Shown: one piece after another, positions 6,228 through 13,088 of the stretch
Numbering within the stretch: the first letter of the stretch is position 1
Layout: every line of letters starts with the position of its first letter
NCBI GenBank assembly: GCA_964478995.1
Contig: CAYZJY010000054.1
Coordinates: forward strand, 1-13,336
Direction: 5' to 3'
Length of the DNA: 13,336 nt
Source: NZWG01 sp964478995
Lineage (GTDB): Bacteria > Fidelibacterota > Marinisomatia > Marinisomatales > UBA1611
The notes under the pieces: model-generated
The model's database searches: none
Seen by the model: only the letters and a program-made list of their open reading frames with translations
What the model was told of the DNA's origin: nothing
Position numbers and translations under genes: made by a program

Positions 6228-8117
6228 ATGCAAAATAGTTTAACACCTAGATACATGATCATTGCTGTGATCCTTGCTTGGGCAGTATACGCACTCCTAC
6301 CCACCTGGGAATACGAAAACATGTCTGAGGAGAAAAAAGAAGAATTACGCACCTCTGGTGAACTTGAGAAAACCGAATCTCGCATCATAAGGCAGGGTCT
6401 GGATCTCAAGGGAGGCATGTACATTGTGCTTGAAGCTGACATTCCTACATTGGTCAGTAACCTAGCATCCATGAATGATGATCGACTTGAAAATCTAATT
6501 CAAAATTCTAAGGATCAATCCATTGATCCAAATCAAGAATTTTTTCGTGTTTTTGAAGAAAATGTAAAAACAGATGGTATCAAATTATCTCGCTACTATC
6601 ATGAATATGGCGCATCATTAGACAAGATAATGGCAGCACTGGAAAATGAGGCAGATGATGCGATCAATCGTGTTTTAGAGATTCTTCAAAATCGGGTCGA
6701 TCAGTTTGGAGTATCTGAACCCACCATTCAAAAACAAGGCAAACACCGCATAGTCGTTGAATTAGCAGGCATACAAGATTCAGAAAGAGCGCGAGCATTA
6801 CTACAAAGCACAGCCTTACTTGAATTTTACTTAGTGAAAAATATTGCTGTAACCAATGAACTGATCACTCAGTTAGATAATGTTTTGAAAGATGATGAGA
6901 CTCTTGCAACCAGCATAAAACAAGATACAAAAGAACCAGACGAAAATAAAAAAGAGGATGGCTCAACTACAGTATCAGAACTTTTTGGAGATACGGAGAC
7001 TAATGTCGACCCGTCAAATAAAGATGAAAGTACCATTGATGATATTTTTCTAGAAGCTCCTTTTTCAGGGCTCTTATCTGCCATTCCTGGGGACATGGGA
7101 ATCGAGGATAAAAATTTATATGCATTCAAAAAACTATTAGATCGTAAAGAAGTAAGATCAACATTGGAAAATGCGAATGGGCACTTTCTATTAAGCCATC
7201 AGGCTGAAACAATCGCGGCAAACGCACCAGAAAAATACTACCGACTGTATTACCTTGAGAAAAAACCCGAACTAACAGGTGGAATTGTAGATGAAGCACG
7301 TGCTGATCTTGGTTCACTAGGAGGCGGTTCTGCCGGACAGCCTGTCGTATCACTATCAATGAACTCTGAGGGTTCGAGAACTTGGTCTCGCATCACAGGT
7401 GCAAATGTTGGTGAGAGAATTGCTATTGTCCTAGATCAAAAAGTTCACATGGCTCCATCAATTAGAGAAAAGATTCCTGGTGGTAGAACACAGATCGAGG
7501 GGTTTGCAGATTTGGATGAGGCAAAAGATCTTGCTATTATCTTACGAGCTGGCGCGTTACCTGCTCCCGTAAACATCATTGAAGAACGTATTGTAGGGCC
7601 AAGCCTTGGTGCAGATTCCATATCTCAGGGGACTCAAGCAGTCCTTATTGGACTTGCATCTGTATTGGTCTTCATGTTGGTCTATTATAGACTGGCTGGC
7701 ACAGTTGCTGATTTTGCCTTGGTTTGGAATATTCTGCTAGTCTTAGCAGTTTTAGCATCATTGCAGGCAACCCTGACCCTCCCTGGAATTGCAGGACTCA
7801 TACTTACAGTCGGGATGTCCATTGATGCAAATGTAATTATCTTTGAAAGGATCAGAGAAGAACTTCGAAAAGGGAAAACTCCTAAAGCCGCTATTGACTC
7901 AGGATATGACCGTGCCCTCACTACGATTATTGATGCAAATGTAACTACCCTGATCGCATCACTTGTTTTATATCAATTTGGCACAGGCCCAATCAAGGGA
8001 TTTGCGACTGTTCTCTTCTGGGGTATTCTCATTAGTATGTTCACGGCCGTTTTCATAACTCGGACCATCTTTAGCGCTTACGTATCTAATAGAACTTTAA
8101 CGAAATTAAGTATTTGA
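6228..8117 (+). CDS. secD: Protein translocase subunit SecD
   Basis: SecD with SecF uses the proton gradient to pull exported proteins through SecYEG. The 629 residues show an N-terminal membrane helix at about 9-24 and the family D1 motif GLDLKGG (57-63). The large periplasmic P1 region runs to about 455, and five C-terminal helices lie at about 468-487, 493-512, 517-535, 567-584 and 592-613. The RND-type motif GMSIDANVIIFERIREE is at 529-545. Residues about 222-275 form an acidic, Ser/Thr/Asp/Glu-rich low-complexity insertion in the periplasmic part that is not needed by the core fold. TATAAT at 6210-6215 lies 12 bases before the ATG, with no good -35 box and no Shine-Dalgarno. Confidence 0.96.
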   Translation: MQNSLTPRYMIIAVILAWAVYALLPTWEYENMSEEKKEELRTSGELEKTESRIIRQGLDLKGGMYIVLEADIPTLVSNLASMNDDRLENLIQNSKDQSIDPNQEFFRVFEENVKTDGIKLSRYYHEYGASLDKIMAALENEADDAINRVLEILQNRVDQFGVSEPTIQKQGKHRIVVELAGIQDSERARALLQSTALLEFYLVKNIAVTNELITQLDNVLKDDETLATSIKQDTKEPDENKKEDGSTTVSELFGDTETNVDPSNKDESTIDDIFLEAPFSGLLSAIPGDMGIEDKNLYAFKKLLDRKEVRSTLENANGHFLLSHQAETIAANAPEKYYRLYYLEKKPELTGGIVDEARADLGSLGGGSAGQPVVSLSMNSEGSRTWSRITGANVGERIAIVLDQKVHMAPSIREKIPGGRTQIEGFADLDEAKDLAIILRAGALPAPVNIIEERIVGPSLGADSISQGTQAVLIGLASVLVFMLVYYRLAGTVADFALVWNILLVLAVLASLQATLTLPGIAGLILTVGMSIDANVIIFERIREELRKGKTPKAAIDSGYDRALTTIIDANVTTLIASLVLYQFGTGPIKGFATVLFWGILISMFTAVFITRTIFSAYVSNRTLTKLSI

Positions 8118-8119
8118 TC

Positions 8120-9043
8120 ATGAGAATTATAAAAGAGACACAAATTGATTTTATGAGTAGAACATTCCTCGCTGGGTGCCTATCAGCAATTCTCATCATA
8201 ATCGGAACTACATCAATTATCATGAATGGCGGACCTAAACTCAGTATTGATTTTAAAGGCGGTACTTTGGTTGCTGTAAATTTTACTGAACCAGTCGATA
8301 TCAATAAAATAAGATCATCAATGGCAGAGGTTTCCATTGATGGCCAAACTTTTGATTTTAGCAAGGAAGAGATAAAGCACTTTGGTGATGAGACCAATGT
8401 GGCCATACGCCTTGCGAGTCTTGAGAATGAGCCTCCTCGATTTTCAAATAGAGTTGCTGAAAGTCTGGCTTCTGTATATCCTGAATTCATGCCAGAGAAA
8501 AAACAAGATTTTATTTTATCCATTGATAAGGTTGGCCCAAAGGTTGGAGCAGAGTTAAGTGGCGATGCAATTCTGGCAATCCTATATGCTCTAGGTTTTA
8601 TACTGATCTATATTTCAATCAGGTTTGAATTCAAGTATGCTGTAGGTGCTATTGCAGCATTGACCCATGATGTCTTAATTACTCTGGGCGTATTTTCAGT
8701 TCTAGGATATGAGATATCGCTAGCAGTAATCGCAGCGTTCTTGACAATTGTCGGGTATTCCCTTAATGATACAATTGTTATCTTTGACAGAGTACGTGAA
8801 AATGTAAAAGCATCAAAAGGTGCATCAATGAGGTCTGTGATCAATCAAAGCATCAACGAATCACTAAGTAGAACAATTGTCACATCACTGACTACTTTTT
8901 TGGTAGTTCTAATCTTATTCCTTGTAGGAGGTGAAGTGATCCATGCATTTTCATTCGCAATGATCATAGGTGTCATCATTGGTACTTATTCAAGCATCTT
9001 TGTTGCTAGCCCAGTAGTCATAAAAATGGATAAACCAAATTAA
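8120..9043 (+). CDS. secF: Protein translocase subunit SecF
   Basis: SecF is the partner of SecD in the Sec accessory complex. From the ATG at 8120 it has 307 residues. There is a first helix at about 15-35 and the signature LSIDFKGGT (41-49), then a periplasmic domain to about 145, followed by five helices and the motif IVGYSLNDTIVIFDRVREN (210-228). The frame is also open from a TTG at 8114 that overlaps the secD stop by four bases (TTGA). That start would add two residues and resembles the atpZ-atpI junction, so it is a real alternative. The gene ends just before a strong terminator, closing a secD-secF unit. Confidence 0.95.
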   Translation: MRIIKETQIDFMSRTFLAGCLSAILIIIGTTSIIMNGGPKLSIDFKGGTLVAVNFTEPVDINKIRSSMAEVSIDGQTFDFSKEEIKHFGDETNVAIRLASLENEPPRFSNRVAESLASVYPEFMPEKKQDFILSIDKVGPKVGAELSGDAILAILYALGFILIYISIRFEFKYAVGAIAALTHDVLITLGVFSVLGYEISLAVIAAFLTIVGYSLNDTIVIFDRVRENVKASKGASMRSVINQSINESLSRTIVTSLTTFLVVLILFLVGGEVIHAFSFAMIIGVIIGTYSSIFVASPVVIKMDKPN

Positions 9044-9074
9044 AGATTCATTTAATCTTCTATCTTTTATTGAT

Positions 9075-9104
9075 GCCCCTATCCATTGTTAGGGGCTTTT
9101 TTTT
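9075..9104 (+). terminator. Intrinsic terminator after secF
   Basis: GCCCCTA (9075-9081) pairs perfectly with TAGGGGC (9090-9096) around an eight-base loop and is followed by eight Ts (9097-9104). It lies 31 bases after the secF stop and separates secDF from the alkyltransferase gene. Confidence 0.9.
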
Positions 9105-9161
9105 CATAAGATTTAGAATAACTGCCTCATACATAGTCTACAAAGAGCACAATGAATAGCC

Positions 9162-9641
9162 ATGAATGACATGTCATTGATAGAAACCCCCATTGGGATA
9201 TTGGAAATACATACAGTTAAAGACTATTTATGCAAGGTCCAGTTCATGAGCGAGACCAATCAAAATAGAAAAATAATATCAAGGAGAATGTCCCTTATCG
9301 AAAAACAAGTATCACTCGAGTTAAATGAATACTTTGATGGCAAAAGAAGATCATTCACAATACCATTAAAAATAGATGTCCCACCATTTTATAAAAAGGT
9401 ACTGTTACAAGTTCAAAAAATAGAATATGGCAGGACTTCCTCTTATGCAGAAATTGCTAAAATGTCAGGCAATGAAAAAGCATTAAGAGCAGTGGGTACT
9501 GCAAACTCAAGGAACCCACTAGCCATAATCATACCGTGTCATCGGATTATTTCATCTAAAGGAACATTAGGTGGATATACAGGGGGTTTAGATAAGAAAT
9601 CTTTTCTCCTGAGACACGAAAAAACAAATATTTCTCAATAA
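9162..9641 (+). CDS. ogt: Methylated-DNA-[protein]-cysteine S-methyltransferase
   Basis: This is a suicide DNA-repair protein that transfers the alkyl group from O6-alkylguanine to its own cysteine. The 159 residues comprise a short N-terminal RNase-H-like domain (about 1-72) and the C-terminal MGMT domain. The active site IIPCHRII has C126, and the DNA-binding helix with arginine finger is RAVGTANSRNP (109-119). GRTSSYAEIA (90-99) and GGYTGGLDKKSFLLRHE (137-153) are further family signatures. There is no Ada-type N-terminal regulator domain, so it is an Ogt-type stand-alone enzyme. The start could be the ATG at 9162 or, three codons on, 9171; neither has a Shine-Dalgarno. Confidence 0.95.
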   Translation: MNDMSLIETPIGILEIHTVKDYLCKVQFMSETNQNRKIISRRMSLIEKQVSLELNEYFDGKRRSFTIPLKIDVPPFYKKVLLQVQKIEYGRTSSYAEIAKMSGNEKALRAVGTANSRNPLAIIIPCHRIISSKGTLGGYTGGLDKKSFLLRHEKTNISQ

Positions 9642-9660
9642 TTGAAGAGCATCTTTCAAT
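9641..9660 (+). other. Imperfect hairpin directly after the alkyltransferase stop
   Basis: ATTGAAGA (9641-9648) pairs with TCTTTCAAT (9652-9660) across a three-base loop, with one bulged base. No T-run follows, so it is not a canonical terminator. It could protect the 3' end of the mRNA or be chance. Confidence 0.3.
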
Positions 9661-9691
9661 AAAATATTAGGTCAATTAACTTTAACATGTC

Positions 9692-10285
9692 ATGAATTCA
9701 ATAACTCAGTCAATTAGATCAAAATTATTTGCAGGGCTTGCTACCTTATTACCATTGTACTTGACCTATGTCGTAATAAAATTTCTTTTTGAGAGCCTTG
9801 AAAAGATGTCTGGCCCCATATTGAAACAATTTGGATTAGACATACCAGGTTTAGGAATCATTTTAACTGTTGTTCTCATCTATGTTCTAGGCTTGATAGT
9901 AACGAACTTCTTAGGTAAGAAAATTTTCAACATTGGGGAAAGTATTGTTAAGAGAGTGCCGATCGTAAACATGATCTATACCACACTGAAACAAATTACA
10001 GATACGTTCACAAAAGGGACAACTGATGCTTTTGAAGGTGTAGTATACATACAGTATCCAAGAAAAGGTTTATGGACAATGGCCTTTATAAGTGGTGAAT
10101 CAAAAAACAAGGATGACATACCCTATTATCATCTTTTCGTTCCTACGACGCCTAATCCAACCTCTGGATTCTTTTTAATGATTCCCCAAGCAGATGCCAT
10201 TCCCACGGGGATGACTGTTGAAGAGGGGCTGAAGACAATCATATCTGGTGGACTTCTTGCACCAGATAGAAACCCCCTACCTTAG
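9692..10285 (+). CDS. DUF502 family membrane protein
   Basis: This 197-residue protein belongs to the DUF502 family, whose biochemical function I do not know. It has two membrane helices near the N-terminus (about 12-34 and 50-73), followed by a soluble domain. Family signatures are GLATLLPLYLTY, IPGLGIILT, a PIVNMIYTTLKQ segment (about 90-101), VVYIQYPRKGLWTMAFI (117-133) and FVPTTPNPTSGFFLMIP (149-165). Length and architecture are normal for the family. It follows the alkyltransferase by 50 bases on the same strand but without an obvious functional link. Its 3' end converges on the Omp85-like gene, with only 13 bases between the two stops and no hairpin there. Confidence 0.9.
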   Translation: MNSITQSIRSKLFAGLATLLPLYLTYVVIKFLFESLEKMSGPILKQFGLDIPGLGIILTVVLIYVLGLIVTNFLGKKIFNIGESIVKRVPIVNMIYTTLKQITDTFTKGTTDAFEGVVYIQYPRKGLWTMAFISGESKNKDDIPYYHLFVPTTPNPTSGFFLMIPQADAIPTGMTVEEGLKTIISGGLLAPDRNPLP

Positions 10286-10298
10286 AATAAAAAATAAG

Positions 10299-11591
10299 TT
10301 AGAACTTTTGTCCAATTCCCCAGTGGATTGAACCAGAATTCCAGACTCCATCTCTATAACCATAACCATAATCAACTCTTATTACACCTACCATGGGGAA
10401 AGGAATTCTTATGCCAGTTCCTACTCCATGCATTGGCAACTGCTCTCTCAAATTAGTCCAATCATTCGCAATTACACCAACATCTGAGAACAATACAATG
10501 GCAAGTCCAAATTCAATGCCTAATGGTGTTGCATGTTTAGGTATTAACTCTTGCCTTAACTCAAGAGACATTAGAATTGATTCATGGCCAAATCTAAAAG
10601 GTTCCTTGACTGAATAATACAGATCGGGATCAGGCAATGACCATCCACGTATTGTGGAAGAATTTCCAAAATAATCAAGCCAGAGATCATCTTTATTACC
10701 TAGTTTTCTATTAAGAGTTGTATTAAAGGCTAGAACACGTTTCTTTCCTTTTTGATTGATCTTCATGTACCAGGAATAAGATTGTGACCAAAGCATGATC
10801 CGCCAATCTTGTGGTTCAATGCCTTCTCTATGATATATGTCTTGACTAAATAAAACTCCTTCACCGGGATTCCAATATATATCCCTTGTATCATACTTCA
10901 AGTTTCCAGTTGCACCAATGTAGAAAAAATTATCCTCATCTTGGTCATTGAAGAGGAGTTTTGTCTCAAGTTCAACACCTAATGAGGTTTTAATGGTCTT
11001 TCCATACCATTTTCCCAAATTGACGTATAAACTATTTACATCCAGTGTCCTATCTAAAAACCTATGATCAGATATGGTACGACCTATATTGAAAGATAGA
11101 GAGATATGATCGCCAAACATCCAAGGATCGGTAAAATTGAAACCATAGGTATACTCACCACCAATACTTCCCCCCAAAGCTAAAAATTGATTTCTACCTC
11201 TAAAGTTATTGATGACCCATCCTCCAGCTAAAGACCACCCTGTATCTTCTTGATAGGTAGGCAATACCAATGGAGGTGTTCTGTGGATTGATTCAACTAC
11301 AACATAACTCAATTTTGCTGTACCGTTTTCAAGAGGGACTACTTGCCAAGTGGTCTCACTAAAAAGTCCTAAGTTCTCGAGGCGATTCCTATCTTCGATT
11401 ACAATTGTGCTATCGAGAGGATGATCAAGGGGATGAACAATCTCACGCTCTAAAATATAATCATGTGTCTTAATATTTCCCCTTATCTCAATAATTGAGA
11501 TAATTGGGTCATGGGTATTATTACCAAATAATATTGATGATAATAGAAACAAAAAAAGGCCTAAAAAAGGCCTTCTTTCAATAAGAATCAT
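10299..11591 (-). CDS. Compact Omp85/BamA-like outer-membrane protein with one POTRA domain
   Basis: This is a probable outer-membrane beta-barrel of the Omp85 superfamily (BamA/TamA/FhaC type). Numbered from the GTG at 11597 (432 residues), a hydrophobic signal peptide covers about 8-25, one POTRA-like domain about 33-103 and a C-terminal barrel about 115-432. The barrel carries the superfamily L6 motif IRGW (316-319), a YDTRD segment (235-239) and a terminal aromatic residue (GIGQKF). BamA itself usually has five POTRA domains and about 750-800 residues, so this is a short paralogue rather than the core BamA. I chose the ATG at 11591 (430 residues); the GTG at 11597 is the alternative. It begins just after the upstream secreted-protein gene, and the two probably share a transcript. 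Function is inferred only as insertion or export at the outer membrane. Confidence 0.82.
   Translation of the reverse strand: MILIERRPFLGLFLFLLSSILFGNNTHDPIISIIEIRGNIKTHDYILEREIVHPLDHPLDSTIVIEDRNRLENLGLFSETTWQVVPLENGTAKLSYVVVESIHRTPPLVLPTYQEDTGWSLAGGWVINNFRGRNQFLALGGSIGGEYTYGFNFTDPWMFGDHISLSFNIGRTISDHRFLDRTLDVNSLYVNLGKWYGKTIKTSLGVELETKLLFNDQDEDNFFYIGATGNLKYDTRDIYWNPGEGVLFSQDIYHREGIEPQDWRIMLWSQSYSWYMKINQKGKKRVLAFNTTLNRKLGNKDDLWLDYFGNSSTIRGWSLPDPDLYYSVKEPFRFGHESILMSLELRQELIPKHATPLGIEFGLAIVLFSDVGVIANDWTNLREQLPMHGVGTGIRIPFPMVGVIRVDYGYGYRDGVWNSGSIHWGIGQKF
11551..11574 (-). terminator. Terminator-like hairpin inside the 5' end of the Omp85-like gene
   Basis: Read on the minus strand, AAGGCCT (11574-11568) pairs perfectly with AGGCCTT (11562-11556) around a five-base T loop, and seven Ts follow (11557-11551, sharing two Ts with the stem). 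It lies within the signal-peptide codons for RRPFLGLFLFLL. The form is that of a weak intrinsic terminator or attenuator, but Phe and Leu codons make T-runs likely, so the role is uncertain. Confidence 0.3.
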
Positions 11592-11601
11592 TAACACAAT
11601 T

Positions 11602-12396
11602 TTATATGTCTATGCCTTGTACCATTAAGCGTTTCTTATATTCAATACCTTGTTTTGAATAGGTATCATCTATCGCTTTTTCCAATTTGTCAACAACTTT
11701 AAGACTCTTTAATTCAACCTTTATGTTTCGTTCATCTAGTTCACGCACTTTATAAGTTGAATTAACATCCTCATATATATGCCAAACACCATCAAATTCC
11801 TTTGGAGTTCCATATTCCATCAAAACTTTGTGCTTTATGATATCAGATGAGGCTAATTGAGGAAAGCCAGTATCTTTCAATTTTATTTTCTTAGTTATGC
11901 CTTCAAGGATGAAATGCGAATCATTATTGTTAGTGGTACTATAGATAAAATCAACATTGACAAACTCAAGCATGATCAATTCATGGGTCAGCCTAGATGT
12001 ATACTGAAACTCAACCGATGCCCTTTTAATTGGTAATACAAACCCTTCACGAGTGGTCCTATTATCATCATGGTAGACAACTTCAACCGTTGTATCAGGT
12101 ATGATTGAAAGTACTGCTGGCAAATTTGATTCCCATGGAGCCAAAAGTTCATCCCGGAAGACCCAACCACTTGGAATCCTTTTTACGGGTATGACGGATT
12201 CAATATTTTTTCTTGTCGTTGTTACCTCAGTGCTTGAATAATCTTCAGTCATTTCATCGCTGCTTCGACGCTGCTCACTACTCTCATTACTCCGTTCTTT
12301 TTCTGAACTCTTTTTTGAGCCAAATAACTGTAGACCATCCCCACTCACAGGAGTGATCACAGAAAGAACGACCATATATATTATTATATTTTTCAT
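11602..12396 (-). CDS. Unrecognised secreted protein upstream of the Omp85-like gene
   Basis: I do not recognise this 264-residue protein. It starts with a signal peptide (about 1-19, probable cleavage after VSG). Next comes a Ser/Glu/Lys/Arg-rich, low-complexity linker (about 27-62) and a mixed alpha/beta region to the end (about 65-264) with many beta-strand-like stretches (TTVEVVYHDD, ASVEFQYTS, LIMLEFVNVDFIYS). No cysteine is present, so it is not a lipoprotein. It should be periplasmic or attached to the envelope. It lies 4 to 10 bases upstream of the Omp85-like gene on the same strand, depending on the start chosen, which suggests that the two act together. The ATG has only a weak AGAGAA as a possible ribosome site. 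Confidence 0.8.
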   Translation of the reverse strand: MKNIIIYMVVLSVITPVSGDGLQLFGSKKSSEKERSNESSEQRRSSDEMTEDYSSTEVTTTRKNIESVIPVKRIPSGWVFRDELLAPWESNLPAVLSIIPDTTVEVVYHDDNRTTREGFVLPIKRASVEFQYTSRLTHELIMLEFVNVDFIYSTTNNNDSHFILEGITKKIKLKDTGFPQLASSDIIKHKVLMEYGTPKEFDGVWHIYEDVNSTYKVRELDERNIKVELKSLKVVDKLEKAIDDTYSKQGIEYKKRLMVQGIDI

Positions 12397-12417
12397 AGTT
12401 TATTCTCTATACGGATG

Positions 12418-12447
12418 ATATTACCTCGGATTATTTGGTACAATCAA
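12418..12447 (-). promoter_or_regulatory. Candidate promoter for the secreted-protein/Omp85 pair
   Basis: On the minus strand, TTGATT (12447-12442) and TAATAT (12423-12418) lie 18 bases apart. Each matches four of six consensus positions. This would start a transcript near 12411, about 15 bases before the ATG at 12396. It lies after the bidirectional terminator, where a promoter is expected, but the match is weak. Confidence 0.35.
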
Positions 12448-12483
12448 CCGATAAAATTTAGCAAACTTAATACAATGTTGCAT

Positions 12484-12520
12484 AAAAAAAAAGGCTCTCT
12501 ATTTTGAGAGCCTTTTTTTT
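12484..12520 (-). terminator. Symmetrical (bidirectional) intrinsic terminator
   Basis: GGCTCTC (12493-12499) pairs perfectly with GAGAGCC (12506-12512) around a six-base loop. It has nine As on the left (12484-12492) and eight Ts on the right (12513-12520), so it reads as a terminator in either direction. It begins about 22 bases after the stop of the minus-strand 75-residue gene, which it should close, and it insulates that gene from the secreted-protein operon downstream. Confidence 0.9.
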
Positions 12521-12541
12521 ATAAATGGATTGTTATAATTA

Positions 12542-12769
12542 CTATTTACGTCCTCTTGCCATTGGTGAACGAGAAACATTACCATTTTTGTCTATGTAAT
12601 ACAAATATCCAGATTCTCTAGATACACCAGCATCTGCAACTTTTTCAGCATTACCGCCACCTTTTCCGGCACGAGCCATCTGTGAACGCCATACATTACC
12701 ATCTTTGCCAAGATAATATAGATATCCTTTTTCTTTTGAAACGCCAGTACTGGCAACTACTTCAGCCAT
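12542..12769 (-). CDS. Small protein of two tandem GYLYY...MAR repeats
   Basis: This 75-residue protein is built of two repeats, residues 2-36 and 41-75, offset by 39. By my count 23 of 35 aligned positions are identical. Each half reads A-E-x-V-A, then GVS, then GYLYY, K-x-GNV, x-R-S and MAR, with a Gly/Lys/Arg tail after each (AGKGGGN and GRK). There is no signal peptide or membrane helix, so it should be cytoplasmic. The basic MAR/GRK tails would allow nucleic-acid or ribosome contact, but this is conjecture. I have a vague memory of similar small proteins in other environmental bacteria but no function for them. Start support is excellent: GGAGG six bases before the ATG. Its own promoter and terminator suggest a monocistronic, well-expressed gene. 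Confidence 0.85.
   Translation of the reverse strand: MAEVVASTGVSKEKGYLYYLGKDGNVWRSQMARAGKGGGNAEKVADAGVSRESGYLYYIDKNGNVSRSPMARGRK
12551..12766 (-). repeat. Internal protein-level duplication in the 75-residue gene
   Basis: Two coding units, about 12766-12662 and 12649-12545, are joined by a short Gly-rich linker. They encode the same motif string but have drifted at the DNA level: many synonymous and some non-synonymous differences, and no long exact match. This points to an old duplication kept under selection rather than a recent slippage event. Confidence 0.8.
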
Positions 12770-12780
12770 TTTAGACCTCC
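12770..12780 (-). promoter_or_regulatory. Strong Shine-Dalgarno of the 75-residue gene
   Basis: GGAGG (12780-12776) is followed by a six-base spacer (TCTAAA) to the ATG at 12769. It is the clearest Shine-Dalgarno in the window, where most other genes lack one. Confidence 0.8.
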
Positions 12781-12834
12781 ATTTTAGTATTTTATTGGTT
12801 CTTTGGTAGTGGATAGAGGTAAAATTCTATCTCT

Positions 12835-12890
12835 CTCCTCGGTAAGTGTACGACTTCTCCTTAATAACTGTCAAGAATTTTCTCGAGGAG
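12835..12890. repeat. Inverted repeat bracketing the promoter
   Basis: CTCCTCG (12835-12841) and its exact complement CGAGGAG (12884-12890) lie 49 bases apart, centre to centre, on either side of the -10 and -35 boxes. This could be a pair of regulator sites or chance. The seven-base arms are short. Confidence 0.35.
12845..12874 (-). promoter_or_regulatory. Consensus-like sigma70 promoter of the 75-residue gene
   Basis: On the minus strand a perfect -35 box TTGACA (12874-12869) is followed after 18 bases by TACACT (12850-12845), four of six matches to TATAAT. Transcription should start near 12838, giving a leader of about 69 bases. The leader holds a small possible hairpin (GATAGA 12812-12817 with TCTATC 12826-12831) and ends in the strong ribosome site. 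Confidence 0.65.
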
Positions 12891-12909
12891 GCACCGACGA
12901 GGGATTTTT

Positions 12910-12990
12910 ATGAAAAAATTTTGGCAGAAGTTGAAAATGAAAATCAGATTTTATTTTATCCTTAAACCCTTAATCGTAATTTTCAACTAG
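12910..12990 (+). CDS. Possible 26-residue peptide ORF upstream of the tRNA
   Basis: From the ATG at 12910 the frame runs 26 codons to TAG at 12988-12990. The first half is strongly basic (MKKFWQKLKMKIR) and the second hydrophobic (FYFILKPLIVIF). GAGGG at 12899-12903, six bases upstream, could serve as a ribosome site. The ORF ends seven bases before the tRNA and runs away from the promoter of the 75-residue gene. The AT-rich DNA and short length make a chance ORF quite likely, and the stretch must also hold the tRNA promoter: a weak TTGAAA (12931-12936) and TTTTAT (12954-12959) pair lies inside it. Confidence 0.2.
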   Translation: MKKFWQKLKMKIRFYFILKPLIVIFN

Positions 12991-12997
12991 TAATAAT

Positions 12998-13071
12998 GCC
13001 CCGGTAGCTCAGCTGGATAGAGCAACAGCCTTCTAAGCTGTGGGTCACAGGTTCGAATCCTGTCCGGGGTA
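12998..13071 (+). tRNA. tRNA-Arg (anticodon UCU)
   Basis: A full cloverleaf is visible. The acceptor stem is GCCCCGG (12998-13004) with CCGGGGT (13064-13070), including a G-U first pair, and the discriminator base is A. The D arm is GCTC/GAGC. The anticodon stem is ACAGC/GCTGT (13025-13029 and 13037-13041) around the loop CTTCTAA, with TCT at 13032-13034. The T arm is ACAGG-TTCGAAT-CCTGT. It reads AGA and AGG codons. The 3' CCA is not encoded and must be added after transcription. Confidence 0.96.
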
Positions 13072-13088
13072 CTTTTATTATCTAAAAC

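Noticed and set aside
7297..7302. CACGTG core, as in the centre of parS, within secD
   Set aside because: The flanks (GCACGTGC only) lack the GTTTC/GAAAC arms of parS, and it lies in a coding region.
8086..8523. 145-codon minus-strand ORF
   Set aside because: It is antisense to the secD/secF junction, where both sense proteins are strongly conserved.
12998..13071. tRNA as a possible integration site for a mobile element
   Set aside because: No integrase gene and no repeat of the tRNA 3' end were seen in the window.
13072..13088. Gap between tRNA-Arg and the FKBP gene checked for a terminator
   Set aside because: It holds only a short AT-rich stretch (CTTTTATTATC) with no hairpin.
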